Part shown: piece after piece, positions 50,544-62,929 of the stretch
How the letters are laid out: each line of letters opens with the position of its first letter
Position numbering within the stretch: the first letter of the stretch is position 1
From: Rhizoctonia solani
Taxonomy: Eukaryota > Basidiomycota > Agaricomycetes > Cantharellales > Ceratobasidiaceae
Assembly (NCBI RefSeq): GCF_016906535.1
Contig: NC_057385.1
Coordinates: forward strand, 3,348,001 to 3,412,000
Length of the DNA stretch: 64,000 bases
Direction of reading: 5' to 3'
Notes under the pieces: generated by a model
What the model was told of the DNA's origin: nothing
Seen by the model: only the letters and a program-made list of their open reading frames with translations
Databases searched by the model: none
Made by a program: the position numbers and the translations under genes

Positions 50544-51180
50544 TCTGGGCAGATGCGCCTTGCCACGAAGGACTGTGGGGGTGTGAGAGTGAGGAAATGC
50601 CACGTGACTCCGATCGCCCAAGGATAAATTGGTTTCGCTAATTGGAAATTCAGAACGCAGCATCCCAACCTCCATGAGTTGAGACACTGAAACCAACTCT
50701 ACAAAATCGCTGGGGTTGGCGAACATTCGGGAGTGCCCATGACTCTCTATGGTCTCGCAGTAGCTCTAGAAGTAATACATGAAGCTTAATCATCACGTGT
50801 CTTATTCGCCTCGGACCGATAAGTGACACATTAATCTACCACAATGACATAGATGCCAGCTGATTGAGGCTTTATGAAGTTCAGTGAGCGTACGGCGAAC
50901 TATAAGTGCGCTGAACTCCCGAGAGACGGGTTGATGTGAGATGATGGACAAAAATCAAACTCGTCTTCACAGCTACTTTGACTACATGCAGGATTCCGTC
51001 CTAGCTGAAAATAAAGCTATAGCCAAGGCAATCTAACAAGCGGTTTATGGTTAAATACAAAGATAGTGGATGTATCTCAACAATCCGTCAAATTGCTATT
51101 TAAGAGACGATAGCTCGATATGAGTATTTAAATATAGCTCGGATAAGGAATAGACATATACAAAATATGAACTGACTGTA
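50544..51180. other. intergenic between VPS2 and CTF18
   Basis: Upstream region of VPS2 and downstream region of CTF18. No gene seen. The 84-codon frame overlapping at 50472-50726 is a by-product of the VPS2 first intron and promoter. Confidence 0.45.
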
Positions 51181-54100
51181 CTAGACTAGGGCCGAAAGTT
51201 TTACTGGTTTCCTAACTGCCGAGGAGTTCCCTTCATTGTACTTGTACTTGACTTTACAACCAGACAATGTCGTTTTATTCACTGCTACGTTTATGTGAGA
51301 TCAAAGTATTGAAAAGCGAGTCCAAGCCGTACCTATGGTTGACGAAGGTTTTCGGGATCCGGAAGTAGCTGAAGGTTTATCTTTAGGAACTATTGGACGG
51401 CCGAAGAAGTCGAGAGGTTGCTATATCATCATTTCGTGAGTTTATGTTGACGATGTCTTGCTTTGGCTCATACCTTTTCCCCAAGAGGGGTCTTCTTTTC
51501 CTTGATGGTCTGAGCTGCTTCATTTGCATCCTGATCTGTGGCGCTGGTGGCTTTTGGCTTCCGTGACCCGAAGTTCAGGCCATTCGCTGCGCTAGTTACT
51601 GTCGTGGCATCGTGACGGCGCCTATCGATCAGAGCATCAAGCTGTGTGTATATATTGAGATGCAGATAGTGCGTCCGAACCAAAATACTAACCTCTTCAG
51701 CCACCATCTGCCGTACTGCGAACCTGGAAGGATTCATGTCGGCCGCTTTCTTCCCATCGTAAGTAACAAAGACGTCAATGGCACTAAAACGGAGATAAGG
51801 AGTTTAAGCAACAGGCCGAGTCTACATCGACACTTTACGCACGGTTCAAGCCTATAGATGGGTTGACCGTCTTCGTTCTTGTCCTGGATGTACCTCAATT
51901 CCAGGGCAGCCATGATTTCCACCAAGCGTTTTAGAATCAGTCGCTCTTGAGTCCTAACAATCTGGCTGTTAAGCTAAATTAAACCATGTGAGCATTATGT
52001 CAAAGATAAGACTTTCAGATGCCTTACAGGTTTTAGGGGAGGATTGATAATCCGATTGACCAGTGGAAGAAACTCGAGAACTGCCTTGCTTCCAGACATC
52101 ATATGCAAATGTGCTGCGGCATCCGAATCTCGAGCTCCGGTAGTGAGGGAGTTGGAGACAGTGGTCTTGATCTCCTCATTGACTCTTGTTCTAGTAAAGT
52201 GCTGGGGAGTCATCGTTAGTAAAGTCAACGTATACCCAGCGGCCAGAATAGACCCACATCCCAATCATTGTTTACTCGTTCGTACTTGGGATTCCCAAGC
52301 GTGGCGAACAAATGATGAAATGCGGTTATAGCATACGGTTGGTATGGTAGAAGTCCGTACTCTTGTTCGGTTCGGATAGTCATCGAAAGTGTATCGTACC
52401 ACCCGAACCATTCATGTGCGGCTAGCAGACTATCCCAGGATGACCTACCCTTTCGCAGAGTGGTATAGTGCTCGAAGCACGCTAAGTAAGATTTTGAGTC
52501 GATATTTATATATGCACAATGATAACCTTACCAACAGCCACTCGGTCTGTCCCAGCATTGTCAATCACTCGTGATAATCTCGAAACATACTTGTCAGTCT
52601 CCATAGCGCTCGCTCCAGATATATGCTTGCGTGTTTTGGCGGTGACTGGAGTAAAAAGGTCGTTCCAGACAGACTGGACTGAGCTCTCGGTTTCCTTCAT
52701 CCCGGCTGTGGCTCGATTAATATCATTCTCAGATACTGTATCGGAGCGAGATTTGATTAACTATCGGCAAAACCCATATTAGTAGGGAACCCTTGAGGGA
52801 AAATGGGATGGGTTGACCTGAAGTGTGTTGATACACGCGCGCATATCTCCCTGCGTGACTGTAACCAGAGCGGTCAATGCGCGAGTATCAGCGCGTAGGC
52901 TCTCTTCAGTGCAGATATCACGCAGGCGATTAGTGAGGAGGACAGGCTGTGCTTTTCGGAAGCGAATGACCCTTGCAATAGGGCGGAGGCGGGCCAAGGA
53001 GGGCGCATAACTACCAAAGGCTATGAATAACAGCAGGGAGGTAGGAAGCCCAACTCACAGATCGTTACAAATACATATAATTGGACGCAGTAATGGCCTG
53101 GAATCTTTTCCGCCTTTGTCTCCACGGGCCTCTGGACTTATGGGTTAGGCGGGAGGCAGTAGGAATATGAGATGCACCTTACTCTTCGCTTTAGGTTTAT
53201 CCAGAGTGAGTTGGATAAGCTTATTGATAAATCCGCTAGCCTATCTTATTGTCATGCTAAGTTCGTACCCGAGTCGCACAAAACTCACACTATCACCAGT
53301 AGCGCCATCTACCTCGTCTATTACCATCAAGACGGGTTTGTTACTACCCATTGCGGTTCCGCTTTCTAGTATAGGTCTAATCCTATCATCAACGATGGAA
53401 CCAGTGCGTGCGTCGCTGTAGTGGGATAAGAATTCGAATAGAGAAAGGGAAGGGAGTTTAATACCTTGCGTTGATCTCAGCAACCCCATAGCCCGCCTGT
53501 TTTCCAACAATATGGGCGAGAGTAGTTTTTCCTAGACCAGGAGGACCAGATAATAAGAGAATCTACTATATCATTACAAAGACAACAATTAATAAAATCA
53601 TTCACAACTTACTTTTTCTCGGGTCGCCCGTGTTCATCTTGGTATTGAGGTCCCTAAAGTTGCAGCAATGGTAAAAAATGCTTAACACATCCAGTGCAAA
53701 AAACATACTTCATTCGCCTCCTGCCTCAGAGGGCGCCGTTTCCGCCTACCAAAGACGCACTGATCCCACTCTTTGAGCCATGCCATAGTTTCCCGGTGTA
53801 CTCGCTGAGTGCTTGGACATTATTCATCTGTATTTGAATATTCGAAAATGCGTACCTCGTCTCCTAAGAGATCTGTAAAGCACTTGGGCCGATAACGGTC
53901 TACCCACATGGAATGATTTACTCCACCATCGCTGGTGCCACTCTTTCCAGACGCTTTCTGGCTTCTGGGATAATTTAAATATGTCTTTATCGAGTGACTA
54001 TTCAAAACCAAACCTTGATTCATCGTTGGCCGCAGAAAGAGACAACTGTTCCATCATTCGATGAGTTGGTGTCTCTAATAAGTTCTCAAGGTCCCTTGGG

Positions 54101-54456
54101 GTTCTCATATTCGCTGATGTTGTCTATTAAATATGTCAAAAAGGGAGTAGAAAGGTTTTATTGAGTGCACATACCCGTGCTGGCTTTTTCCTTTTAGGAA
54201 GCGAGAAAGAGTGTCCAGAAAAATCTCGTATAAATACATGATGGCCAATGTAGTTGTTCGAGGACAAGCCAACACTTGCTCCAGGTCCAGTGGGTTCAAA
54301 TAAGAGTCCATTAGATACAAAATTAGAGCCTCCAGATTGTTCGCCCCCCAGAAGTCCAGTGGGTTCAAATAACGACATGTAGCTCAGTACGATAAAATGC
54401 CCAGCGAGGTCGGTCTTGTCAAGTAACGCGATCACGTGTATATGGGACGCGTCCAT
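51181..54456 (-). CDS. CTF18: Alternative clamp loader subunit Ctf18
   Basis: Ctf18 replaces Rfc1 in a clamp loader that places PCNA on DNA and supports sister-chromatid cohesion and the replication checkpoint. The RFC-like core begins with [18 protein letters not shown]. Walker A ([20 protein letters not shown]) lies near 53530-53570, and [20 protein letters not shown] is typical of Ctf18. Walker B is [36 protein letters not shown] and [17 protein letters not shown] follow. The late exons give [16 protein letters not shown] (a Ctf18 hallmark) and end [10 protein letters not shown] at 51181, the region that holds Dcc1-Ctf8 in known Ctf18. The 5' end is uncertain. [16 protein letters not shown] at 54456 is the first in-frame Met, but protein-like sequence (LGELLSSLQEVYETVWRLIS) lies on the same strand at 54485-54550 and may be a further exon. 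Confidence 0.9.
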
Positions 54457-54741
54457 TATGTAATCTCATAACTAGCCCATGGTAGGAGATTAATCGCCAC
54501 ACCGTTTCATATACTTCTTGAAGTGAGGAAAGTAGCTCACCCAGACTATAGGCTAAAGCTCAAAAATTATTACATACTGTCGAAATACAGCGGCTGTCGA
54601 CGCAAGATCAAACTTGGCTGGTGCGCCGATTGATGGATTCGAAGAATCCAACATGCATAGGACCACCCCCTGCAATGTCCTTACAAACCAAATTCTAATA
54701 TCATACCACTTCGTAAATCACCCAGTGAAAATAGAAGAGTG

Positions 54742-55516
54742 CTAAAGGCCCTGGTCGACTTGTTCATCATCTACAAAACTCTGGTCCGTCGCTATGCTTG
54801 CCTCTGAATCTTCGTTGGGGATATCTGCGTCCAGGTCTTGTATGCTTGCATCCAGGTCTTGTACACTGGCGTCCAAGTCTTGAGCACTGGTATCTAAATC
54901 TTGAGTGCTCGCATCCAGATCCTGGACTTCAGCATCCAGATCTTGCATATCCGCATCCAAATCAGTCCCCAGTTCCTCAGCTTGAGAGGCTGATTGAGTT
55001 TGAGAGTTGGAGTCCGAGCTCCCAGGCTCCGACGGATCTGCGGCCTATTCTTATGCTTGAGTTAAGTAGTCGACCGACTTCATTGTAGTACTTACATCTG
55101 CACTCTCCTCATCCAATGTCATGTTCTTTCCAATTGGTATAAGGAAGTTATGCCCGTAAGTTTTGATCTCTGCCATCTATGCGTATATAGTGTTGGAGTT
55201 AGGGGGTTGAAAACAGAAAAAATCAAAGACAGACCAATTCCTCGATTTCTAATTCCTCATCACTTAGTACATCGGCCTCCTCTTTCAAATCGCGTCGTTC
55301 ATTAAACTTGACCTGTCCGTTCCGGGGGATAGGTGTAGCGTGAGGCTGGTGAGGCTTTGGAAGAAGAAATGGGAATATTTGAGGTGCCGGTAAAAGTGTC
55401 GGTGAGATGAGGAGACCATCTATGTGGCGGTGATGGTCTAGAAGGGGTTGGGCTTTCGTACTGCATAGTTCCGTGCAGCACGTGACCGGTGGCGAATCCT
55501 CAAAACTATAACACAT
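54742..55516 (-). CDS. APC15-like protein with DLDAS repeats
   Basis: Three exons (55516-55235, 55176-55096, 55044-54742) join in phase to 221 residues. The middle reads LSDEELEIEELMAEIKTYGH then NFLIPIGKNMTLDEE. This resembles the anaphase-promoting complex subunit 15 signature, where a helix rich in Leu/Gln/Glu is followed by NLVPIGK and an acidic tail. After an Asp/Ser/Glu stretch come repeats of the type Q-DLDAS, about six copies, then DEQVDQGL and the stop. In APC15 the helix helps the mitotic checkpoint complex leave the APC/C. The assignment rests on one short motif plus an acidic tail and is tentative. A plain acidic protein is the alternative. It lies just upstream of CTF18 on the same strand. 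Confidence 0.5.
54829..54965 (-). repeat. imperfect 21-base tandem repeats, coding
   Basis: About six copies of a 21-base unit encoding DLDASxQ or DLDAxxQ inside the APC15-like gene. Copies differ at third codon positions and in the last codon, so selection for protein sequence, or age, is likely. Confidence 0.75.
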
Positions 55517-55726
55517 ACAAGTTCAACCTTGAATGCGACTAGATTTAATGTCAAGATTGACTTGCTCTGCCTTGTAAGGGATACCCCTTACAGATGGTGA
55601 AGGGACGCGCAGAATGATGCTATGGTTGACAGTCCCATTACTTTGGGTTTGGAATATGTATGCGGCATTGTATCCATTTATTCAAGCGGTTCGTACGATT
55701 AATTTTTATTTACATGCTTTTCGTTA

Positions 55727-57066
55727 TCACCCCCTATTCATAGTGTTGCCCGCGCCCTTGGGGTTTGCATCCGTAAACACCGCCCATTCTTCGTCCTTTT
55801 TTCGCTTCTCTTCTGACTTCTCCTCTCCAAATCGAGTGCCATCTTGTTCCGAATCTACAGCGAGCCGCTCCGACGATGTGGGAGCTTGCTCGGATGCTTT
55901 CCTGTGACTCAACTCAGTGAATAACCAAAGGAGTAAAGAGCGCTGGAGTTCCGGTCAACTTACCCCCCTCCTCTCAAGATGTTCCCTCTCCTCTCTTCTT
56001 CAGCCAGATATTCGTCGATTGACATGCTCGGAAGCCTGTGATCTGGACGGAAGACCTCGTTCTGGAGTCTCGTTCGCTCTGCAACGTTACTTGGTAATAT
56101 AGTAAAGGGCCTTAGTGGGCGTCCCTGTGAATCCATAAGTGGCCCTCGTCCATCGGGTCCTCCGCGAGGTGTCGTATCAAGTCGCCATGTATCATCATTA
56201 CGTTTACTTGTTTCGGGTTGAGAATGGCTGCTGGAGGGTGAGGGCATATTTTGAAGAATTTGAGCTTCTTCTTTGATTTGCTGAAGAGATGATTGTGTTT
56301 GCGCATACAGCAGGCGAAGAAGGGTGATAGTTAATTCGCGCCGAGTTTCATCGTCCATGTCAAGATCGTCGTCGTCAACATTGACGCTCCCCGCGTGTGA
56401 TGCTCCAGAGCTGATTAGCATTCGAATCGAGTCGTAGTTATTGGAGGGCTCTTCAATGTTGGTCGCAAGCGTTTGGGATCTTAGAGCCTGCCAGCAAGTC
56501 AGCAGGAGTTTGGGGACTAGAAATACGGCTATATACTTGAATTCGTGATTTCAACTGTTTCTCAGCCTGGTATTGTTGGATTTTTGCTTCTCGCCTCTGG
56601 GCTGGATTCTTCGACATTTGAGCCAGCCGATTAGTTGTTTGGATTGTGGTGTCGTCCACAATACCATAGTCGGTTACATAAGTAATGAATTTTTGTAGCT
56701 GAGACTAAGTGAAGCTCCAGAGTTAGAGAACTCTATTGATTTCACAGATGCTAGAATAAAGCACCTCAGCCTGTCCCAGTATATCTTTTCGGATCGCAGG
56801 TTCAGCCGAGGGAGCGCAAGCAAGAGTTCTGCGGTAGCATATGGCACAGTAAGATAGACGAGCTGTTTGGTCGATATGTCTTCCAGAGTTTCGTTTCTGC
56901 TAAAAAGTTGCAAGTCGGAGACCGCTTGGGCCACCTGCCGAAGATCTCTCAGGGCTTCGTCGGAAAGAGACTTGTATTCGGGGGATAGAGCCGAGTATTC
57001 CGATAAACGAGACGAGGAAGCGAGCGCCTGGTCGTATATAGCAGATAATGGAAGTTCTCCAGACAT
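55727..57066 (-). CDS. TAP42: TAP42 family regulator of PP2A-type phosphatases
   Basis: Tap42 (alpha4/IGBP1 in animals) binds the catalytic subunits of PP2A, Sit4 and related phosphatases and links them to TOR signalling. The start at 57066 is MSGELPLSAIYDQALASSSR, followed by a helical domain (LRQVAQAVSDLQLFSRNETL, QLVYLTVPYATAELLLALPR, SEKIYWDRLRCFILAS). A 49-base intron joins this to LQKFITYVTDYGIVDDTTIQ and RREAKIQQYQAEKQLKSRIQ, the family's basic helix. Then ELTITLLRLLYAQTQSSLQQ, RPFTILPSNVAERTRLQNEV and FRPDHRLPSMSIDEYLAEEE. The usual acidic-basic tail (EEKSEEKRKKDEEWAVFTDA, NPKGAGNTMNRG) ends at 55727. Complete and of normal length for fungi. It shares a 132-base upstream region with UPF1. 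Confidence 0.93.
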
Positions 57067-57198
57067 TCAGTAGTAACTCAAAACTGACGTGCGGTGATCG
57101 TGGCAGAGCTGAGGGGTCCCCGTACAGCGCTTTGGAGCATTAGGTAATATCAGGGTCCGAGAACTTTCGAGCATCCGCTGTGCACTCTCCACTACCGC
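57067..57198. promoter_or_regulatory. bidirectional promoter, TAP42 / UPF1
   Basis: Only 132 bases separate the two divergent start codons. Both genes must take their core promoters and leaders from this stretch or from inside each other. No TATA box is apparent. Confidence 0.6.
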
Positions 57199-60100
57199 AT
57201 GGACACATTCGACAACTTTCAGTCTGAATACGGTGGAATCGGAGACGATGACACCGCTTCGATTATCTCTGGATATACGCAAAGAACAGGAGCCGGTCCT
57301 TCGAAGCTCTCGTTGAACGCGGCAGACGCGTTGGACCTTGATGCCCTTTCTATTGCCGACGATCATGTGGCAAACAGGCGATCAGAGCTGGCCAACGATT
57401 TTGCCGGAGGACTAGATGATGACTTTGACGTCAACTTAGAGGATAACGGAATAGGAGTCGACCTTCCGGAATATGCGTGCAGGCAAGCACAACTCGTGCT
57501 CTTCACGGCAGGTTACTCACTCTTCACATTGTAGTTACTGCGGCATCCATTCGCCAGCCTCGGTAGTCAAGTGCTTGGTCTGCTCAAAATGGTTCTGCAA
57601 CTCGAGAGGAAATACAGCGGCATCCCACATCGTCAATCATCTGGTCAGGGCGAAACATAAGGAGGTTGTATTGCATGCCGAGAGTCCGCTTGGAGAAACC
57701 ACCCCAGAGTGCTACAACTGCGGAAGCAAGAATGCTTTCATGCTTGGCTTCATCCCAGCCAAAAGCGATACTGTTGTTGTGTTGCTTTGTCGGTGCGTTA
57801 TACATCTACGACTACTCATTTTAATTTAGCTAACGCTACGTACAGTCAACCCTGTGCGGCTATATCTAAAGATATCTCTTGGAATACTGCGCTCTGGGCC
57901 CCACTTATAGAGGATCGATCATTCTTGTCGTGGCTGGTCACACCTCCTTCCGAACAAGAGCAGCTACGTGCGCGACAGATTACATACGCCCAGATCAATC
58001 GATTAGAGGACCTATGGAGAGACAATGCGAATGCTACGCTTGAAGATCTGGAAAAACCAGGAGTAGACGACGAGCCTCAACCCATTCTCCAAAGGTGATT
58101 CAGCTACCTATTCACTATCATTAGTCGAATATAACGATCTGCTTTAGGTACGAAGACGCCTATCAGTACCAGAACATCTTTGGTCCACTAGTGAAAATCG
58201 AGGCCGATTATGACAAACGACTGAAAGAGTCTCAAACTCAAGACGATGTGGTAGTGCGATGGGACCAAGGCCTCAACCAGAAGCGGATAGCCTGGTTCAA
58301 CTTTCCTAAACTCGAAAGCGGCGAGGTTCGTTTGGCAGTTGGAGACGAGCTGAGGTTGCGCTATCACGGTGATAGCCACCATGCTTGGGAGGGGTCTGGG
58401 CACGTCTTGAAGATTCCGAATAGTGAGTACAGTTATTCGGAGGATACTTTGTTTATGCTAAAGAAGCAATTATCAGATATCTCCGATGAAATTGGTTTGG
58501 AACTAAGAAGAAACGATGGTGTTCCTGTTGATTGTACCCACGGCTTCTCAGTAGATTTTGTCTGGAAGTCGACGAGCTTCGATAGGATGCAGCTAGCTAT
58601 GAAAACGTTCGCGATTGACGAAAAGAGCGTCAGCGGTTACATTGTCAGTAAACCTTCCTATTACTAGTGAGAAAGCTTACACGTCTGGCAGTATCATAAA
58701 TTGTTAGGTCACGACCTTGAGCCAACTATCCTACGAACTCAAATGCCTAAGCGCTTCTCAGCTCCTGGCCTTCCGGAACTTAACCACTCTCAGATGTACG
58801 CGGTGAAAAGCGTTCTCCAGAAACCGATATCTCTTATTCAGGGGCCACCCGGTACTGGCAAGACTGTGACATCTGCGTCGATTGTTTATCACTTGGCCAA
58901 AATGAATCCTGGCCAAGTCTTGGTCTGCGCACCCTCCAACGTCGCAGTCGATCAACTAACGGAAAAGATACACGCTACCGGCCTCAAGGTCGTCCGCCTT
59001 ACTGCCAAGTCCCGAGAAGCCCTCGAAAGTTCGATAGCGTTCTTGACCCTCCATCGACAAGTCGCTGCCTACACGTCTCACACCGAGCTCCAGAAGCTTA
59101 TCCAGCTCAAAAACGAACTGGGAGAGCTGAGTCAATCCGACGAGAGAAAGTACAAGACACTTGTCAGGAACGTCGAGCGAGAGATCTTGGCTGCAGCCGA
59201 TGTCATTTGCTGTACATGCGTTGGAACGGGGGACCCCAGGCTATCCAAACTAAAGTTTAGAACCGTCTTGATCGACGAGGCTACACAAGCTGCTGAGCCA
59301 GGTACTTCAGTTGTTCGTTCGAGCGAGGATAGCTGATCTGATGAACGACATACAGAGTGTATGATACCTTTGGTCTTAGGATGCAAGCAGGTGGTGCTAG
59401 TCGGAGACCATCAGGTATGTCCCAAACATAACATAAGCTTCCGCGACAACTAAACATCAAACGTCTTGACAGCAACTTGGGCCTGTTATCATGAACAAAA
59501 AAGCCGCTCGAGCTGGGCTGACCCAGTCTCTCTTCGAGCGGCTGGTCCTTCTTGGTAACCGACCGATTCGGCTTCAAGTTCAATATCGCATGCACCCCTG
59601 TCTTTCAGAATTTCCTTCAAACATGTTCTACGAGGGTACCTTGCAAAACGGTGTTACTGCTCCCGAGAGGCTCCGCAAGAACGTTGATTTCCCATGGCCA
59701 GTTGCCGACACACCGATGATGTTTTACCAGAATCTAGGCCAGGAAGAGATTTCGTCCAGTGGAACCTCATTCTTGAATCGGTGAGTAGTTCCATGATGTA
59801 AGGAACGTCCTTGCCAATTCGACCCAATAGAACCGAAGCTTCGAATGTCGAAAAAATCGTGACCAAGTTCTTCAAAGCAGGGGTAGTCCCGGCCCAAATC
59901 GGTGTCATCACCCCTTACGAAGGCCAACGCTCATATATCGTTACATATATGCAGTACCATGGAACACTCAAAAAGGATCTATACAAGGATATCGAGGTGG
60001 CGAGCGTTGACGCGTTCCAAGGCCGCGAGAAGGACTACATCATACTTAGCTGCGTACGAAGCAACGAGCATCAGGGGATTGGGTTTTTGAACGATCCAAG

Positions 60101-60940
60101 ACGTTTGAACGTTGCGCTTACTCGGTCCAAGTACGGAGTTGTAATCCTGGGTAATCCGAAAGTTCTCAGCAAAGTGTGTACTATTCGGTCTATGATTTTA
60201 AGCTATTACTCATGTTATAGCAAAGCATCCCCTGTGGCACTATCTACTTACCCATTACAAGGAGAAGCAGTGCCTGGTTGAAGGTCCACTTAACAACTTA
60301 CAACCCAGTATGATACAGTTCAGTAAGCCTCGACGGGCGCTGAACAAGTCTATGGAGCAATTCCGCCGTCATGACTATAGCGATGCCGAAGCGACCAGCG
60401 GGGCGCCTGTATTGAATGATGGTGAGTATAAAGCAGATTCATACCTTCGACTACTTAATGCTCGCTGCTATAGCTCGCCGTGCTTCTACAAGCGCGTATG
60501 AGAGTGGCTTCTACCGTACCCACGACCCACTTGGATATATTCCTTCGGATATTCAATCAGTCAAATCTTCAGCGTCCGGGTTACCACACTTTGGCACCGC
60601 TGCTCCCTTCGGTCCTTCCAAACAGAAAGCGGTGGCTGGTCAGAAACGAGCGACATACGCTAGTTATGCGAGCTCGATCATCTCCCAGGATGTTGCTGGA
60701 GTCCCGGGAGGAACAGACGCTAGCAGCGTTTCCGGATCTCAATTCGAACACAACGGAAGCATTGTATTTTCACAATCAGATCGAATTAGAAGACGCAACT
60801 CGTTCACCTCAATGGCGGGTACATCGGATATCGGGAGCATGTCGGCGTACGATTACAAGAGCCAGGATAGTGTGATTGACGCGGATGACTCGGAGTCGCA
60901 GTATGCACATAGTGTACAAAGCGGAGTTACGGAGTTTTGA
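57199..60940 (+). CDS. UPF1: RNA helicase Upf1, nonsense-mediated mRNA decay
   Basis: Upf1 is the ATP-driven helicase that marks mRNAs with early stops for decay. The start at 57199 gives [20 protein letters not shown]. The zinc-binding CH domain begins at the junction [20 protein letters not shown] and continues with [20 protein letters not shown] and [20 protein letters not shown]. Then come [38 protein letters not shown] and the 1B domain ([19 protein letters not shown]). Helicase motifs: [14 protein letters not shown] near 58841, Ia [62 protein letters not shown] and [12 protein letters not shown]. After [14 protein letters not shown] a Ser/Gln-rich tail ends at 60940. The exon 1 / exon 2 junction requires a GC-AG intron (57483-57534). 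All other joins are ordinary. Very close to yeast and human Upf1 throughout. Confidence 0.96.
57483..57534 (+). other. GC-AG intron in UPF1
   Basis: The intron begins GCAAGC and ends GTAG. Removing these 52 bases joins TGC AG to T TAC TGC and gives CSYCGIH, exactly the conserved Upf1 zinc-domain start. I found no GT donor that gives the correct frame. The donor otherwise fits the consensus (AG|GCAAG), as is normal for GC-AG introns. Confidence 0.8.
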
Positions 60941-61701
60941 TTTTTTTTATCGGTTGTAGTGAAATATAGATAACCTTTTGCGCCAGAATTACATCGTTAT
61001 CTATCAACCAGAGACCAACACTGTTGGCAAGCGCTGGAGGTCGTTTGACTAGTGCAACTCACAGTTGATCACAATGCACTGTGTGAAACTCGGTGCTTTT
61101 GAAAGAAGTACAAGTAAACCACGCTCGGGGTAATGGTGGGGACATCAACAAGACCCCCTGGAAATTGAGTGATATAAACATGAACACAAACGAAACACTG
61201 TTCAACGAGGTAATGGACGAGAGATAAAGTGCTTACTGGCTGAACTTATGATTCGCCTCGTAGCTCAATCACTAACTCACGTAATGATTCGAGAAGGTGC
61301 AGAAAGAAGGAGTAACATGAAGACCTGACAGTCTTTGGGCGCTTATCAACTTATACACCTGACGGAAGACTAATTGTAGGGAAAGGAGATCTGTCTCAAA
61401 AATGTCCTCGGGGAAGCAGGTGGTCAGTACGGTGAGCATAGGTTCATTGACTGGTCTTTGGGTTTCTCTCCCTCCCCCCTTTTTTTCTTGTATGATAAGC
61501 CTTGTGTACAGTACAGCTATGAAAAGCAAATAACACTAAACGAAATAATAATAAGAAATATAATACGTGTTGGCTTCGTGAATACGATATCATATAAAGA
61601 TTAATCGAACAAATAAATCTAGCTGAGTGAAAATCCTCAAGTTACTTATATTCGTGGCCGAAGCTAAGTAGATGCAGGATCCTTTTGGGTACGAGCCCCT
61701 T
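60941..61701. other. intergenic right of UPF1
   Basis: AT-rich 3' region of UPF1 and flank of the mobile element. No gene seen. The four bases CCTT at 61698-61701 match those just right of the element and may be its target-site duplication. Confidence 0.45.
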
Positions 61702-62135
61702 AAGTGGAGTTTTGCGACGGAGCCTGTGGAGGCCGCAAAACTTATACTGGGCCGATCAGGCTGGGCTTAGCGCTATTTCGCCTTTTGTACTATATTTGCA
61801 TATGCTTAATCGTATTACGACACGGCGCTTGTTATGCTGCGTTAGCCTCCTTTCCACACCACGCACCACATCCATTGCGCTCGCAGTGTTTTCGTCTTCA
61901 TATTCCTCTCCCTTTTCAGTGAATCCCACCCACCCGCACTTTTACTGACTGCATTCGACCTGGTTTGACCGCCCACCCAGCTCGCTCGGTGCCGCGGCCC
62001 CAGTGGCACCCCAGTCCGGCGTTCCGCCTCACCTGCCCCCATCTCTCTTCGTCCTCCGGTCCCGGTCGTTTGTATCTACCTTATATCCTTCGCCCTCGTC
62101 TATCACTTATTCCCTTTCTCGGCCCAAGGCCAAGT
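61702..62135 (-). repeat. left arm, dispersed repeat copy 2
   Basis: Near-identical, inverted copy of 40101-40520. The main difference is a short insertion of about ten bases near the outer hairpin (CTGATCGGCC in repeat orientation). High identity suggests recent spread or gene conversion. Confidence 0.8.
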
Positions 62136-62227
62136 AAGGGGACAAGCACTATACATGACTGAAACACTAAACGAAACTTGATCAGTGGCTGATAGATGTA
62201 ACGGGTAACTAGTTGAGGGAGTAAAGT

Positions 62228-62246
62228 GGGTGAATCAAATTCATCC
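62228..62246. repeat. 19-base near-palindrome, copy 1
   Basis: GGGTGAATCAAATTCATCC, one base different from copy 2 and so a slightly imperfect inverted repeat. It lies inside the mobile element, 166 bases from copy 2. Confidence 0.7.
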
Positions 62247-62393
62247 ACGGGCAAGATTTTTCTTGTCATCCTGCTAGTAGAATTCAAATAATCTTTTCTG
62301 AGGCTGTAATATGCCTACTGCTTGCTCCAAATACATAGCCTTGGTTTCAAAGCTTTCTGATTATAGGAGATACAAGGCAGCAAAGCTGACCGT

Positions 62394-62412
62394 GGGTGAA
62401 TCAAATTCACCC
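62394..62412. repeat. 19-base inverted repeat, copy 2
   Basis: GGGTGAATCAAATTCACCC: two perfect 8-base arms around CAA. It may be an end of a smaller element nested in the large one, or a protein-binding site. Confidence 0.7.
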
Positions 62413-62929
62413 GTTTTGCTCCCTATATGAGACACTGAGAATGAAATTGGTTACCTATTCGTTACAATACGATCCTGGCCCGACCGAGAGCAGTAAAGGT
62501 ATAGGAGCTCAATCCATGGCTTCAAGTCCACTTTATCCGTTCCTCATCTTAAAGTGACTGAATCAGCCTTTCGGTTCGCCCGGGAAATTACAGGTGTGTC
62601 GGAAGACGATTAAGACGGTGTAGCAAAGCATCCGGGTAAGAGGATTGTGCGTTTGCAAGCAGAAAAGGCATAGGAAGGGTGGTGAAAGAGGTGGGGAGTG
62701 CGGCGCAGAATAGGGAAGCCATACGCGTCAACCTGCCAAGGCTCCCGTTGGTGAAGGAAGTAAGAAGAGCGCGCTCATGTGCACCGTGTTTTCTCTTCTA
62801 TCCCAATTAGCTAGTGTGGGTTTGCAGAAGGGAATGCAATTCGAGTATTAGCTTTCAACAACACTTTACTTACCACCTCATCCTCTTGACCTGATAAGCA
62901 TCTTTTTCCTTGCGATTTGTGACAACGAG

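Noticed and set aside
61245..61320. tRNA-like GTAGCTCAATCACTAACTC
   Set aside because: Resembles a D-arm, but I could not fold an acceptor stem, anticodon arm and T-arm around it.
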